A stretch of DNA of 64,000 nt, taken from the NCBI GenBank assembly GCA_024232965.1, contig JACKQF010000001.1, forward strand, positions 1-64,000. The letters are read 5' to 3'. This DNA comes from Verrucomicrobiaceae bacterium (GTDB lineage: Bacteria > Verrucomicrobiota > Verrucomicrobiia > Verrucomicrobiales > Verrucomicrobiaceae). The notes beneath the pieces were generated by a model. The model had not been told where the DNA came from, did not search any database, and saw nothing but the letters and a program-made list of their open reading frames with translations. Position numbers and translations under genes: made by a program. Below, one piece after another: positions 34,285 through 45,305 of this stretch; position 1 is the first letter of the stretch, and every line of letters begins with the position of its first letter.

Positions 34285-35967
34285 ATGAAGTTTATCATTC
34301 TCAGTCTCATCGCCACCGCGGCGTTGGCGGAAACGCATGTTGAAACGCTCCAGGTGCAGATGCGTGATGGTATTCATCTCGCCACAGATGTTTATCGCGA
34401 TGATGACACAGCAAAAGCACCGGTGGTTCTGGTGCGCACTCCCTACAACAAGGACAAAGCCAAAGGCACAGCGGAGCTGTTTGTGAAGGCGGGTTTCGTC
34501 GCGGTGATTCAGGACTGCCGCGGTGCCAATGCCTCCGAGGGTATCATGATTCCGTATGACAACGAGGGGCAGGATGGCTTCGATTGCATCGAGTGGATCA
34601 CGCGTCAGCCATGGTGCAGCGGCCGGGTCGGCATGTGGGGCGCGTCGTATGTCGGTGCCACGCAGTGGCAGGCGGCGGTGGAGAAACCGCCGGGCCTCGT
34701 CACCATCACGCCGCGTGCGACTTGGAGCAGCTTTTACCGGAATCTCTACCTCGGCGGCGCGGTGCGGCTCTCGCTGATCGCGAAATGGGCCGGTGGAAAC
34801 TCCGAACGTCCCGAAGGTGCAACGCCGCCCACCGAATGGGATCCCATCCTGAGTCATCTGCCGCTGAGTGAGGTCGATGACACCATCGGCTGGCCCATTC
34901 CCTGGCTCGAAGGCATGCTCACGCATCCACAGCCCAACGGTTACTGGAACCGCCTCAATCTCACGCCGCAGATCACCGATCTCGACATGCCAATGCAGCA
35001 CATCGTCGGCTACTACGACTTCTTTTCGCGCGAGTCCGTCGGCAATTTCATGATCATGCAAAAGCAGGCGCGTGATCCGAAGATCCGCGCCCAGCAGCAG
35101 CTCATCCTCGGCCCCTGGGACCACGGCAGCATCGGCAAATCAAAGGTCGGCGATGTCGATTTCGGACCTGAAGCCACCGTCGATACCATGGCGCTGAACC
35201 TCGACTGGTTCGCGCGTTATTTGAAACAAGACACCGCCGCGCAGGCGAAGCCCTTCGCACCGGTGCGTTACTTCGTTATGGGCGACAATGCCTGGCGCGA
35301 GGCGCAGACCTGGCCGCCGGAGGGTTTCACAGCGACATCGTTTTACCTTCACTCCGATGCCGAAAAACGCATGCTGAGCAGGACCGCGCCGACCACCGAT
35401 CAAGCCGCCGACACCTTCCGTGCTGATCCCGCGAATCCCGTTCCCGCCTGTCCCGTCACCGAGGCGCGCCCGCTGCATGCCGCAATTTGGGCCCCCGTCG
35501 ATCAAAGCAGCATCGAAACCCGCGATGACGTGCTCGCTTACTCCACCGGACCGCTCGCTGAGCCGATCACCTTTGCCGGCAACCTCGAAGCGAAGCTCCA
35601 CGTCTCCGCCGACACGCCCGATGCCGACTGGGTGGTGAGGCTGGTCGATGTGCATCCCGACGGCTTCGCGCAAAACCTCGCGGTCGGGATTCTGCGTGGT
35701 CGCTACCGTGATTCGCTCATGAATCCGCAGCCGCTCGAGCCCGGCAAGGTGTATGAGATCACCGTCGATCTCGGACCCTGCGCCGCCACCATCGCCAAGG
35801 GGCATCAGCTTAACGTCGATATCAGCGGTGCCTACTTCCCGCTCTTTGATCGCAATCCCAACACCGGCGAGGGCCCCTTCGGCAGCAAGACCGCCCTCGC
35901 CACCGAATCCGTGCATCATCGCCCGGGCGCGCTCTCGCGGATCATTCTGCCATGCCTCAATCCATGA
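34285..35967 (+). CDS. Secreted CocE/NonD family hydrolase
   Basis: A 560-residue serine hydrolase of the X-Pro dipeptidyl-peptidase/cocaine esterase type, with a short signal peptide (about 1-15, ending ALA). The alpha/beta-hydrolase domain contains QDCRGANASEG and the nucleophile elbow GMWGASYVGATQWQ; the His is in LGPWDHGSIG and the Asp before it probably in the GYYDFF region. The C-terminal jelly-roll domain (TFAGNLEAKLHVSADTPDAD onward) is complete. It starts 3 bases after the FadR-type regulator stop. The substrate could be an amide or ester. The 3' end overlaps the convergent gene by 11 bases. Confidence 0.9.
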   Translation: MKFIILSLIATAALAETHVETLQVQMRDGIHLATDVYRDDDTAKAPVVLVRTPYNKDKAKGTAELFVKAGFVAVIQDCRGANASEGIMIPYDNEGQDGFDCIEWITRQPWCSGRVGMWGASYVGATQWQAAVEKPPGLVTITPRATWSSFYRNLYLGGAVRLSLIAKWAGGNSERPEGATPPTEWDPILSHLPLSEVDDTIGWPIPWLEGMLTHPQPNGYWNRLNLTPQITDLDMPMQHIVGYYDFFSRESVGNFMIMQKQARDPKIRAQQQLILGPWDHGSIGKSKVGDVDFGPEATVDTMALNLDWFARYLKQDTAAQAKPFAPVRYFVMGDNAWREAQTWPPEGFTATSFYLHSDAEKRMLSRTAPTTDQAADTFRADPANPVPACPVTEARPLHAAIWAPVDQSSIETRDDVLAYSTGPLAEPITFAGNLEAKLHVSADTPDADWVVRLVDVHPDGFAQNLAVGILRGRYRDSLMNPQPLEPGKVYEITVDLGPCAATIAKGHQLNVDISGAYFPLFDRNPNTGEGPFGSKTALATESVHHRPGALSRIILPCLNP

Positions 35968-36541
35968 TCACGCCCGCGTCAATCAGCGCTCGTTGCAGGA
36001 GATCGGTGACGCCGATCTCCTCGGCGCTCTGTCGCAGGAGGTCGAGATCGAGCTTGTCACGGTTCAGGCTCAAGACTCCGACTACATCGCCCCATTGCCG
36101 CTCGGAGATCTCTCCTCCCTCGCGATACCACTCCAGCTTGGCGATGCAGATGTCCTCGGCACAGCACACGGAAGCCTCGAGGCCACCATCAGGCTCCACC
36201 GGCATTCGTTTGGATCTCAAAAACTCGCCTCCGTCGAACCGTCGTAACTTGGGCAGGAAGACGTCCACTTTCATCGCTGTGGCCAGGTGGATAAGGTTGA
36301 AGGAGCTTCGGTTTGTCAGCGCTTCGCGAATGGCCAACTCATCGGCATACCAGTCTTCGCCCAGCAGTTTGAGCAACGGGCGGACATGTAATGGCCTCAA
36401 ATCTGCCATGATGTCCGCATCGAATGTTGCTCGCGGAATGCCATGCACCGAACTCGCCAGCGAACCACCAAGGAACCATCGCACCTCCAGTTCATCGAGC
36501 ATCTTGGCGGCGGCCAGCGCGGCTGTCAGCGAGTCATCCAT
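35957..36541 (-). CDS. Nucleotidyltransferase-like protein of a two-gene module
   Basis: A 194-residue protein with a nucleotidyltransferase-type opening: RWFLGGSLASSVHGIPRAT has the GGSxA(S)S motif, and FDADIMADL provides the Asp pair expected of DxD. A later acidic segment (MKVDVFLP) could be the third carboxylate. Relatives act as AbiEii/MNT-like toxins or antitoxins, or have unknown roles. Its start overlaps the small upstream gene by 8 bases on the same strand, giving a compact pair. The toxin-antitoxin reading is inference. Confidence 0.75.
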   Translation of the reverse strand: MDDSLTAALAAAKMLDELEVRWFLGGSLASSVHGIPRATFDADIMADLRPLHVRPLLKLLGEDWYADELAIREALTNRSSFNLIHLATAMKVDVFLPKLRRFDGGEFLRSKRMPVEPDGGLEASVCCAEDICIAKLEWYREGGEISERQWGDVVGVLSLNRDKLDLDLLRQSAEEIGVTDLLQRALIDAGVIMD

Positions 36542-36779
36542 GCGTGATCAGCGGCCCGTAAACCTGGGTTGCAAGTTCCTCACCCAGCAGCCTTCCTGCC
36601 AGCATCCGCTGCACCTGCGACTCGCTGTGCGCGGGAAATTGTCTCTTGATACCGGCGCGGCTCATTTCCCGCACCGACCGGCTCCAGCCGACGGCGAGCG
36701 CAAGCCGCCGCTGGGGCGTCATTGCACGCAAAGCGCGGAGCTGCGCCTCGGCGGCTGGGGTGGTTGTGTCCGTGATCAT
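36534..36779 (-). CDS. Small partner of the nucleotidyltransferase-like protein
   Basis: An 81-residue, mostly helical, basic protein (RALRAMTPQRRLALAVGWSR, SVREMSRAGIKRQFP, RMLAGRLLGEELATQVYGP). Proteins of this size and pattern are often encoded directly before nucleotidyltransferase-like genes. No DNA-binding motif was confirmed. The gene starts 61 bases from the divergent PSD1 gene, so both promoters must lie in that gap. Confidence 0.65.
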   Translation of the reverse strand: MITDTTTPAAEAQLRALRAMTPQRRLALAVGWSRSVREMSRAGIKRQFPAHSESQVQRMLAGRLLGEELATQVYGPLITHG

Positions 36780-36840
36780 CAGTTGAAATCATACTTCCTC
36801 GCCACCTGACCGCCACCTCGATTTTAGAAATCCCCTGGAC

Positions 36841-39345
36841 ATGTCACCCCGCATTTTCATCATCGCCACTATCGCTCTCAGCAGCGTCTCGCACGCTGCT
36901 GACGACACGGCGTTCTTTGAGAACAGGGTGAGGCCGTTGCTGATCGAGCGCTGCTTTGAGTGCCACTCGCAGGAGAAGAAGATCAAGGGCGGGCTCGCGC
37001 TGGATTCGCGACCGGGATGGCAGAAGGGCGGTGACAGCGGTCCGGCGATCGTGCCGGGGAAACCGGAGGACAGTCTGCTGATCAAAGCGGTGCACTACAC
37101 GGACAAAGATCTCGAAATGCCGCCGAAGAAGAAACTCAGCGACGGCGAGATCGACATCCTCACGAAGTGGGTGGCCATGGGGGCGCCTGATCCGCGGGAA
37201 ACGGTCGCGGCGCGAAAAGCCATCACTGGTTTGTCTCTCGAAGAAGGCCGCCAGTTCTGGTCCTTCAAGCCGGTGGTCGATCCGCCGCCGCAGCGGCCCA
37301 TCGACGATTTTATTCTCGCGAAGCTGGCGGAGAACAACCTCGCGCCGTCTCCGCCCGCCGCGCCGCTCATCTTGCTGCGACGCGTCACCTTCGATCTCAC
37401 AGGCCTGCCACCCACTCCGGAACAGATGGCCGCCTTTGCCGCCGATTCATCCGATGCAGCCTACGCGAAGCTTGTGGATCAACTGCTCGGCTCACGTGCC
37501 TTTGCGGAACGCTGGGCGCGACACTGGCTCGATCTCTCTGGCTACGCAGACACGATCGGTCTTGGTCGTGCGATTCCAGCGCCGAATGCGTGGCGTTATC
37601 GTGATTACGTCATCAATGCCTTCGCTGCCGACAAGCCCTACGACCAGTTCGTGCGCGAGCAGATCGCCGGTGATGTAAGGCGCTCCGCAGCGACCGGATT
37701 CGCCGGCGATCCACCTGCGACGGCGGAAAGCATCACCGCGAGCGGCTTTCTCGCCATCGGGCCATGGGAACTCGTCAATGGCGACAAGGTTCAACTGCGC
37801 ATGGACGTCATCGACCGCCAGATCAACCGCGTCGGCCTCGCCTTCCTCGGCATGACCTTCGGCTGCGCACGCTGCCACGATCACAAATTCGATCCCGTCA
37901 CGCAGGCCGATTACTACGCCATGGCCGGGATCTTCCGCAGCAGCATCACGCTCGACGGACGGCTCAACGGCGTCTTCAGTGCCATCCACGAAACAGCGCT
38001 GCCGGAGACCCCGGCTGAACTCGTCGCCCGTGCGAAGGAGATGGAGATTTTTGAAAAGAAGCTCGCCGATGCGAAGGCGGATTCACAGACGCTGGTCGAT
38101 GCGAAGAAGAAGCTCGATGGCGAACTCAAGGGGTTGAAGGACAAGAAGGATGACAAGCTGAATGCCGAAATCGTCGATCTGGAAAAGAAGCTCGATGCCG
38201 CAGACAAAAAGGCTGGAGATGCAGCCGGAGCCGTGAAGCTTCTCGAATTCCTCCGCCCCACCGAGCCGCGTGCCATGGCGATGCACGACCGGCCCGAGGC
38301 CGAAGACTGCGCCATCAACATCCGCGGCAACGCACGTCAGCTCGGCGACAGCGTGCCACGGGGTTTTGTGAAGGTCATGCTGCCCGGAGGCAAGCCCGCT
38401 GCATTTGCTGAGAGCGGCAGCGGGCGCAAGGAACTCGCCGAGTGGATCGCCGATGCGAAGAACCCGCTCACCGCACGAGTCATGGCGAACCGCGTGTGGT
38501 TTCATCTCTTCGGCCAGGGCATCGTGCGCAGCGTGGACAACTTCGGCGTGCGTGGCGAGCCGCCCACGCATCCGGCGCTGCTCGATCATCTCGCCGCGCA
38601 GTTCGTGAAGGACGGCTGGTCGGTCAAAAAACTCGTGCGCAGCATCGTGCTCACGAAAACGTATCGCCAGTCTTCCTCGCACAACGCCGCCGCCTTCGCC
38701 AAAGATCCCGACAACCGCCTGCTCTGGCGCTCTAACCGCCGTCGCCTCGATGCCGAGTCCTTGCGCGATGCTCTGCTCGCCATCAGCGGCAAGCTCACTC
38801 CGTCAAAGGGCGGCCCCACGCTGCCGCTCGCCATTCCTGGCAATGTCAATCTCGGCGGCCCGGCCTCCATCAAGGACGATCCTCGCATCGACGAAGCGAT
38901 GCTGCATCAGCGCACGATCTACCAGCCCGTGAAGCGGAAGAACCCCTTCGAAAAGCTCGACCTCCTCGCCGTCTTCGACTTTCCCGATCCCAACGACGAA
39001 ACCGGCCAGCGCAACGTCACCACCGTGCCCACTCAGGCGCTCTACCTCATGAATGCGCCGCTGCTGCGCGAAGTCGCCGCCGAAACCGTGACGCGCATTT
39101 TTAAAAGCGACGGCGATGACAAGGCCCGGCTGCAGACCCTGCATCGCCTGATCCTCAATCGCGATGCCACTTCGTCTGAACTCGAAAAGCGGCTCCAATT
39201 TCTCGACGACTACGCCAAACAACAAGCCGCCGAATCCGCATCCTCCGCCGAGAAAACGACCGCAGCGAAAGATCCTCGCGAGGCCGCGTGGGAAGCACTC
39301 GTTCACAGTTTGTTCGCCTCGAATCCGTTTTTGTTCCTCGAATAG
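36841..39345 (+). CDS. PSD1 / planctomycete cytochrome c domain protein (DUF1549-DUF1553)
   Basis: An 834-residue exported protein (signal about 1-19). Haem motif CFECH lies at residues 38-42, followed by the GGLALDSRPGWQKGG and EMPPKKKLSD blocks. DUF1549 (RRVTFDLTGLPPTPEQ, RWARHWLDLSGYADT) includes CARCH in FGCARCHDHKFDPVTQ. A Lys/Asp-rich coiled-coil insert (about residues 398-465) separates it from DUF1553 (NRVWFHLFGQGIVRSVDNFG, RRRLDAESLRDALLAISG). It is shorter than the 953-residue paralogue at 15474-18335 and closer to that at 50691-53105. It is followed 9 bases later by a DUF1501 gene. Confidence 0.93.
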   Translation: MSPRIFIIATIALSSVSHAADDTAFFENRVRPLLIERCFECHSQEKKIKGGLALDSRPGWQKGGDSGPAIVPGKPEDSLLIKAVHYTDKDLEMPPKKKLSDGEIDILTKWVAMGAPDPRETVAARKAITGLSLEEGRQFWSFKPVVDPPPQRPIDDFILAKLAENNLAPSPPAAPLILLRRVTFDLTGLPPTPEQMAAFAADSSDAAYAKLVDQLLGSRAFAERWARHWLDLSGYADTIGLGRAIPAPNAWRYRDYVINAFAADKPYDQFVREQIAGDVRRSAATGFAGDPPATAESITASGFLAIGPWELVNGDKVQLRMDVIDRQINRVGLAFLGMTFGCARCHDHKFDPVTQADYYAMAGIFRSSITLDGRLNGVFSAIHETALPETPAELVARAKEMEIFEKKLADAKADSQTLVDAKKKLDGELKGLKDKKDDKLNAEIVDLEKKLDAADKKAGDAAGAVKLLEFLRPTEPRAMAMHDRPEAEDCAINIRGNARQLGDSVPRGFVKVMLPGGKPAAFAESGSGRKELAEWIADAKNPLTARVMANRVWFHLFGQGIVRSVDNFGVRGEPPTHPALLDHLAAQFVKDGWSVKKLVRSIVLTKTYRQSSSHNAAAFAKDPDNRLLWRSNRRRLDAESLRDALLAISGKLTPSKGGPTLPLAIPGNVNLGGPASIKDDPRIDEAMLHQRTIYQPVKRKNPFEKLDLLAVFDFPDPNDETGQRNVTTVPTQALYLMNAPLLREVAAETVTRIFKSDGDDKARLQTLHRLILNRDATSSELEKRLQFLDDYAKQQAAESASSAEKTTAAKDPREAAWEALVHSLFASNPFLFLE

Positions 39346-39354
39346 CCGTCCGTC

Positions 39355-40811
<1,457 letters not shown>

Positions 40812-40815
<4 letters not shown>

Positions 40816-42224
40816 AAGATATCGCAATCAATCGTCGCGTCGGCATTGCATTGCTGCTGCCCTGGATCATCACTTCGCTAGGGTCTGCGGAAGAGATTGC
40901 CACGCCCATTCCGAGCGATACGCATTTGTTGCTGGATTCGCGAGTCATCGAAACTGTGCAAAATGCCACCCTCGGTTTAGGCTCAATCCAAAAGCATGCA
41001 CGCAATCCCTTGATGGGCGAGGACAAGCCATGGGAAGTGCGCTTTGATAATCTCTACGCCAACGTCATCTATGATCCAGGCGAGAAGCTCTACAAGTGTT
41101 GGTATAGCCCATTCATTGTAGATCGTTCTGCTAAAGGTATGACGCTCGATCAACGCCACACCAACCCTTATCGGCCTCCGCCAGGACGCCAGATGGGTGT
41201 CTGCTACGCCGTGTCGGCGGATGGACTGAGATGGGAAAAGCCCGCCCTGGAGCTCGTGGAATTTGAGGGGAGCAAGGCCAACAACCTCGTGCTGCGCGGT
41301 CCGCATGGTGTCGGGGTTTTATTGGATGATCAAGAGGCAGATCCTCAGCGGCGTTACAAGATGTTCACGACCCAGGCCATGCGGTTCTCCAGCGACGGCC
41401 TGCACTGGAGTCCACCAGAAAGTAGCTCCGGCATTTTGTCCCGGGACGATACGCACAACAACATGCTTCGAGTCCGGGAAGGGGATCACTATGCAGGCTT
41501 CGTGCGACTCTGGTCAGACGGATGGGGGAAGGGGCAAAGGGTCGTCGGTCGGACCGAGAGCAAGGATCTGCTGCAATGGTCTCAGGCCACAGAGGTCCTG
41601 CGTTGTGATGCACAGAACCAAGCCTACGCGATGCCGGTCTTCCGCTATGCGAATGTTTATCTGGGGCTGCTCGCCGTGTTTCGCAAGGCAGAGGATCGCG
41701 TCCATACCGAACTCGCCTGGAGTCCGGACACCGTGGCGTGGCATCGCATTCAGCCTGGTGTGCCCTTCATCGCGAACTCACCCACTGAGGGCGATTACGA
41801 CTGGGGCTGCGTCTATGCTGCCGCATCGCCCATCGTGAGGGAGAAGGAAATCCGCCTCTACTGCGGCGGCTCTAACGGACGGCACACCTCCTGGCGGGAC
41901 GGTTTCCTTTGCCTCGCGACGCTCCGCCCTGACGGCTGGGCTGGCTACACGCCAACGGACCCGGCCAAGCCAGCAATCCTCACCACCCGGTCCGTTCGCT
42001 GTAGCGGTGCTGAGCTTTGGATCACCTGTGATGTGCAGCCGGGAGGCAGTGTCAAGGTCACCGCCCTTGACGAGGTTGGTCATGCTGTTGACAGCGTCAC
42101 TCTCACCAAAACCGGCACCCGACTCAGTGCGGGACGGCTTGTCAAATCCGTCAACCATCTCGTCAGTCTGCGGCTGGAGATTTCCCTCGCCAAAGTCTAT
42201 TCCTTCGGATTCACATCAAAATGA
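40812..42224 (+). CDS. Secreted five-bladed beta-propeller protein (GH32/43-like fold)
   Basis: A 470-residue protein. A TTG start in a TTGA overlap with the DUF1501 stop is supported by the signal peptide that follows (about 1-26, ending SLGSA). The mature protein has propeller phrases typical of glycosidase-like families: NPLMGEDKPWE, YKCWYSPFIVD, GVCYAVSADGLRWEKP, SSDGLHWSPPES and TELAWSPDTVAWHRI. No catalytic assignment is possible by eye. The next gene also starts in an overlap (ATGA). The operon context suggests a role in breakdown or recognition of a polysaccharide. Confidence 0.75.
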
Positions 42225-43006
42225 AAAAGCCCCATCCTTCCTCCCACTTCATGCACTGTTGCCTCTCTCTATCCATCGCCGCGCTCGTCACCACTTCGAC
42301 CCTCCTGCATGCGGATGACTCAGCTTGGCTTCGTGACAAAGGCACGCTGATCTTTCACGACGCCTTTGATCGGGAGGAAGATGGGAACCTTGCCAAAGCC
42401 ATCGGCAACGGCTGGAATAGCGCCACCGCTGATCGTGTGCCGCAGATCAAGATGGCAGATATTGACGAAGGGATTCTGAAAGTCACCAGCGCTTCAAAAG
42501 AAGCCAAACATGCCGCTCACATTCATCATGAGGCTGGATTCACCGACGGTGGTGCCGTCATTCGTTTCAAGTTTCCCGGACTCAGCACAGGTGAAACGCT
42601 TCAACTGGGTTTTGTGGATCGCGAGACACCCGGCGTCCATGCAGGGCACCTCTGTTATGGCATTCTTTCGGAGTCGAGCGTCACCATCATCGATCACAAA
42701 ACTGGCATCATGAACCTTGAGATTCGCAATCGTCGCCAGGGGTATCTTGATCGGAAAGAGAAGATGCCCGCAGATCTCGATGCCCTGCTCAAGACCAAAC
42801 AAACTAACGTTCCCTGGAAGGCCGACAACGAATGGCATGACCTCTCCATCGTCACCGAAGGCGATGAGATGCGCCTCAGCATCGATGGCAAGCTCATTGC
42901 CCATCACCGCTCTGAAGGCTTCGCTCATCCCATGAAACGCTGGTTCAGCTTCTTGATCCCAAACACCGTGTGGATCGACGATGTGAAAATCTGGAAGGTG
43001 AAGTGA
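42221..43006 (+). CDS. Secreted LamG/DUF1080-like lectin-fold protein
   Basis: A 261-residue exported protein with a signal peptide of about 31 residues ending LLHA. The sequence fits a concanavalin-like jelly roll: LIFHDAFDREEDGNLAKAIG, GGAVIRFKFPGLSTGETLQL, NEWHDLSIVTEGDEMRLSID, then WIDDVKIWKV at the end. DUF1080 enzymes (3-keto-disaccharide hydrolases) share this outline, but their catalytic residues cannot be confirmed here. It lies between the propeller gene and the SGNH hydrolase gene in the same operon. Confidence 0.7.
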   Translation: MKKPHPSSHFMHCCLSLSIAALVTTSTLLHADDSAWLRDKGTLIFHDAFDREEDGNLAKAIGNGWNSATADRVPQIKMADIDEGILKVTSASKEAKHAAHIHHEAGFTDGGAVIRFKFPGLSTGETLQLGFVDRETPGVHAGHLCYGILSESSVTIIDHKTGIMNLEIRNRRQGYLDRKEKMPADLDALLKTKQTNVPWKADNEWHDLSIVTEGDEMRLSIDGKLIAHHRSEGFAHPMKRWFSFLIPNTVWIDDVKIWKVK

Positions 43007-43029
43007 ACCCATTCTGCGACGCATCTACA

Positions 43030-44352
43030 ATGCCCAACACCATGAACCTTACCCTCTCCCTCATTCCCATCGTGCGTTTGTCGATAGCAGCCTGCGCAGC
43101 GCTCTCCGTCAGTATCTCTGCTTCAGCCGATGATTCGGCGCTGTGGGATTTGTCGCGAAATGACATCCCCAGGGAGCTGCGTTCTGGAGCCATCGAGAAG
43201 GTGGATGGCCTGGTCAAGTTGCGAGACGGCGCATCGTTCGCCGTGCCTGCGGGTGCCTTTCCCGATCAGGCGAACTTCACGGTTCAGGTCACCCTTTCAC
43301 TCGATGCCCTTGTGCAGGATGCTGTCTTCACCGCGATGAAAAAGCAGAGCGAGCAGGACGACGGTTTTTCCTTCTTCTTCAATTACCGAGACAACCCTTA
43401 TTACGCCCGACAGGTGAATTCCGTGGTGAACAATATCCTGATGACAGGCGGCGCGCTGAACGGCCGACTGGAGCCGCAGATCAACACGCCTTATACATTG
43501 ACCGTGGCAGTCCGCAAGGGATTGGCGACCTTCTACATCGACGACGTTCCATGCAAGACTTGCTTCATGGAGCTCATCCCGAATGCCGAACCGATGTGGA
43601 TTGGCCGCAACGCGAACCCGAAATCGAAGACCCTGCCTGTGACGATTCGCGGTGTGAAAGTGTTTGGTCCTGATTTTCAGTATGTGTCAAAGCGCGAGTC
43701 TAAGCCCGAATTCCCACGCGGAGCGGTTGCAGGCAAAGGTTGGGCGCTCGACGTTCCCGTGATCGACCACCCTGAATGGCCAAAGGTCCTCATCTATGGT
43801 GATTCCATTTCAATGGGCTACAGAGGCCCATTTATTCCAGAGATGCTGAAGCAAAAGGTCTATGTCTTCCACTGTGTTCATTTCGTCGGCGGTGAAGTGC
43901 CCGAAGCAGCGCTCACCGAGATGGCCGGACGCTACAAGTTTGATGTCGTCATCTTCAACAACGGCCTGCACTCCTTGAGTTGGACCCCTGACAAGGTCTC
44001 CGACGAAGTCGTTTTGGGGCGGATGCAAAAGCTGACTCGTTGCTTCAAGCAAGGTGCGCCGCAGGCCAAGATCTACTACCTCCTCACCACTCCCCACACC
44101 GCCGCCCGCCCTGCGCCTGACAAACCCGTCGCTAGCCTGGGCGACAAGAATGATGTGGTCATCCGGCTGAACACGCTTTCCAAGCAGGTGATGAAAGAGG
44201 AAGGCATCGATGTGATCGACGCCTATACCCTTCTGTCCTCACGACTCGAATTGGCGGCCGGTGACGGCTATCATTGGCAAGGGGCCGCCTACGAGTTGCT
44301 CAGCCAGGAGCTCGGCAAACGAGTCGTATCCACGCTGGAAGTAAAACAGTGA
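43030..44352 (+). CDS. Secreted SGNH/GDSL hydrolase with N-terminal lectin-like domain
   Basis: A 440-residue protein. ATG at 43030 (or 43042) is preferred because a signal peptide ending ISASA follows. An N-terminal LamG-like domain (FPDQANFTVQVTLSLDAL, GLATFYIDDVPCK) is joined to an SGNH hydrolase: block I VLIYGDSISMGYRGPF with the Ser nucleophile, an Asn block around FNNGLHSLSW, and the C-terminal Asp-His pair in GDGYHWQGAAYELL. Such enzymes remove acetyl or other ester groups from polysaccharides or glycans. The stop overlaps the start of a sulfatase remnant (ATGA). Confidence 0.88.
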   Translation: MPNTMNLTLSLIPIVRLSIAACAALSVSISASADDSALWDLSRNDIPRELRSGAIEKVDGLVKLRDGASFAVPAGAFPDQANFTVQVTLSLDALVQDAVFTAMKKQSEQDDGFSFFFNYRDNPYYARQVNSVVNNILMTGGALNGRLEPQINTPYTLTVAVRKGLATFYIDDVPCKTCFMELIPNAEPMWIGRNANPKSKTLPVTIRGVKVFGPDFQYVSKRESKPEFPRGAVAGKGWALDVPVIDHPEWPKVLIYGDSISMGYRGPFIPEMLKQKVYVFHCVHFVGGEVPEAALTEMAGRYKFDVVIFNNGLHSLSWTPDKVSDEVVLGRMQKLTRCFKQGAPQAKIYYLLTTPHTAARPAPDKPVASLGDKNDVVIRLNTLSKQVMKEEGIDVIDAYTLLSSRLELAAGDGYHWQGAAYELLSQELGKRVVSTLEVKQ

Positions 44353-44714
44353 TGAGCACAATCAAGCGCCTCCTTCCGTTCATTACCCTCCAGCTAACTC
44401 CGCTGGTAGCATCACACGCCACCGGAGCTAAGTAGACACTTTTGTCTGTGAGGAGGCGGGTATAGCCCGCAGGAGGGTGTGCTTCTCGTCCCAATAACAT
44501 GGTCATACTCGCAGACGACGTCGGCGCAGGAGAACGTTCGTGCGTCCGGCATCCAGATCGAAAGTCGCTCGTGCTTGACCGGTTCGAAAGTCGGTTAACC
44601 GATGCATGCGCCGCGCTCATGACTGAGCAATCTGGCCGTCCGGAACGGTGGCATCACCCACCTTCGAGCCAGAGCAAATACTTCATCTTCGAGGGGCGCG
44701 TGCCTATTTATTGA
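44352..44714 (+). pseudogene. Sulfatase N-terminal remnant
   Basis: ATG at 44352 (ATGA overlap with the SGNH stop) opens a signal-peptide-like frame (MSTIKRLLPFITLQLTPLVA) that reaches ATGAK and stops at TAG 44433-44435. Fifty-seven bases later the same frame resumes with PNNMVILADDVGAGE, the metal-binding N-terminal block of sulfatases, then degrades after about 25 further codons. The active-site CxPSR motif and the rest of the enzyme are gone. Once the 57-bp piece is ignored the join reads smoothly (AK-PNN), so an intact sulfatase once ended this operon. Confidence 0.7.
44433..44489 (+). other. 57-bp hairpin-rich insert in the sulfatase remnant
   Basis: It splits the sulfatase frame exactly between Lys and Pro codons. 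Inside are two small hairpins: AGACA/TGTCT around 44434-44447, and GCGGG/CCCGC around 44456-44470 with loop TATAG. The length is a multiple of three, but the insert brings in a TAG. No target duplication is obvious. It may be a small palindromic element or a scar of a larger one. Confidence 0.45.
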
Positions 44715-44840
44715 TTCTGGAGCCACGGGTGAAAAAATATTTCCAAAATTTTTGTCTTTGCTGTCCTCGACTGGTTCATTCGTTCGTCGTCACCTTGAAC
44801 GGACCGTTAATTGGGCCCGTGATTCCGGCATCCAGTCCCC

Positions 44841-45245
44841 ATGACCACCCAAATCTTCATCAATCTCCCCATCGCGGATCTCCCCCGTTCCCTGGCCTTT
44901 TACAAGGCGCTCGGTTTCTCGCATAATCCGCAGTTCAGCGATGATACGGGGGCTTGTATCGTCATCAATGAGCACATCCACGTCATGGTGCTCACACATC
45001 CCAAGTTCCTCCAATTCACGTCCAAGGTCATTTGCGACACGGCGAAGGCCATCGAAGTGCTCAATTGCCTGAGCTGCGAAAGTCGGGAGAAGGTCGATGA
45101 ACTCGTGGCCAAGGCGGTGGCGGCGGGCGGGTCCACGTATGCTGAGCCGAAGGATTATGGCTTCATGTATCAGCACAGCTTTGCGGATCCCGATGGCCAT
45201 TGCTGGGAACTTTTCCAGATGAGCGAGATGCCGCCGAAGGAGTAA
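44841..45245 (+). CDS. VOC family protein (glyoxalase/bleomycin-resistance fold)
   Basis: A 134-residue protein with the paired beta-alpha-beta-beta-beta units of the VOC superfamily: IFINLPIADLPRSLAFYKAL in unit one, and GGSTYAEPKDYGFMYQHSF with ADPDGHCWELFQM in unit two. The final Glu of WELF is the usual metal ligand. It is the first of a series of small genes on the plus strand that end with an ECF sigma factor. The reaction is unknown. Confidence 0.9.
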   Translation: MTTQIFINLPIADLPRSLAFYKALGFSHNPQFSDDTGACIVINEHIHVMVLTHPKFLQFTSKVICDTAKAIEVLNCLSCESREKVDELVAKAVAAGGSTYAEPKDYGFMYQHSFADPDGHCWELFQMSEMPPKE

Positions 45246-45305
45246 ATCGTCCAACTTTGCCCTCTTATTGAACCTCTCTGTTTCTACATTCAACATCCAA
45301 ACACT

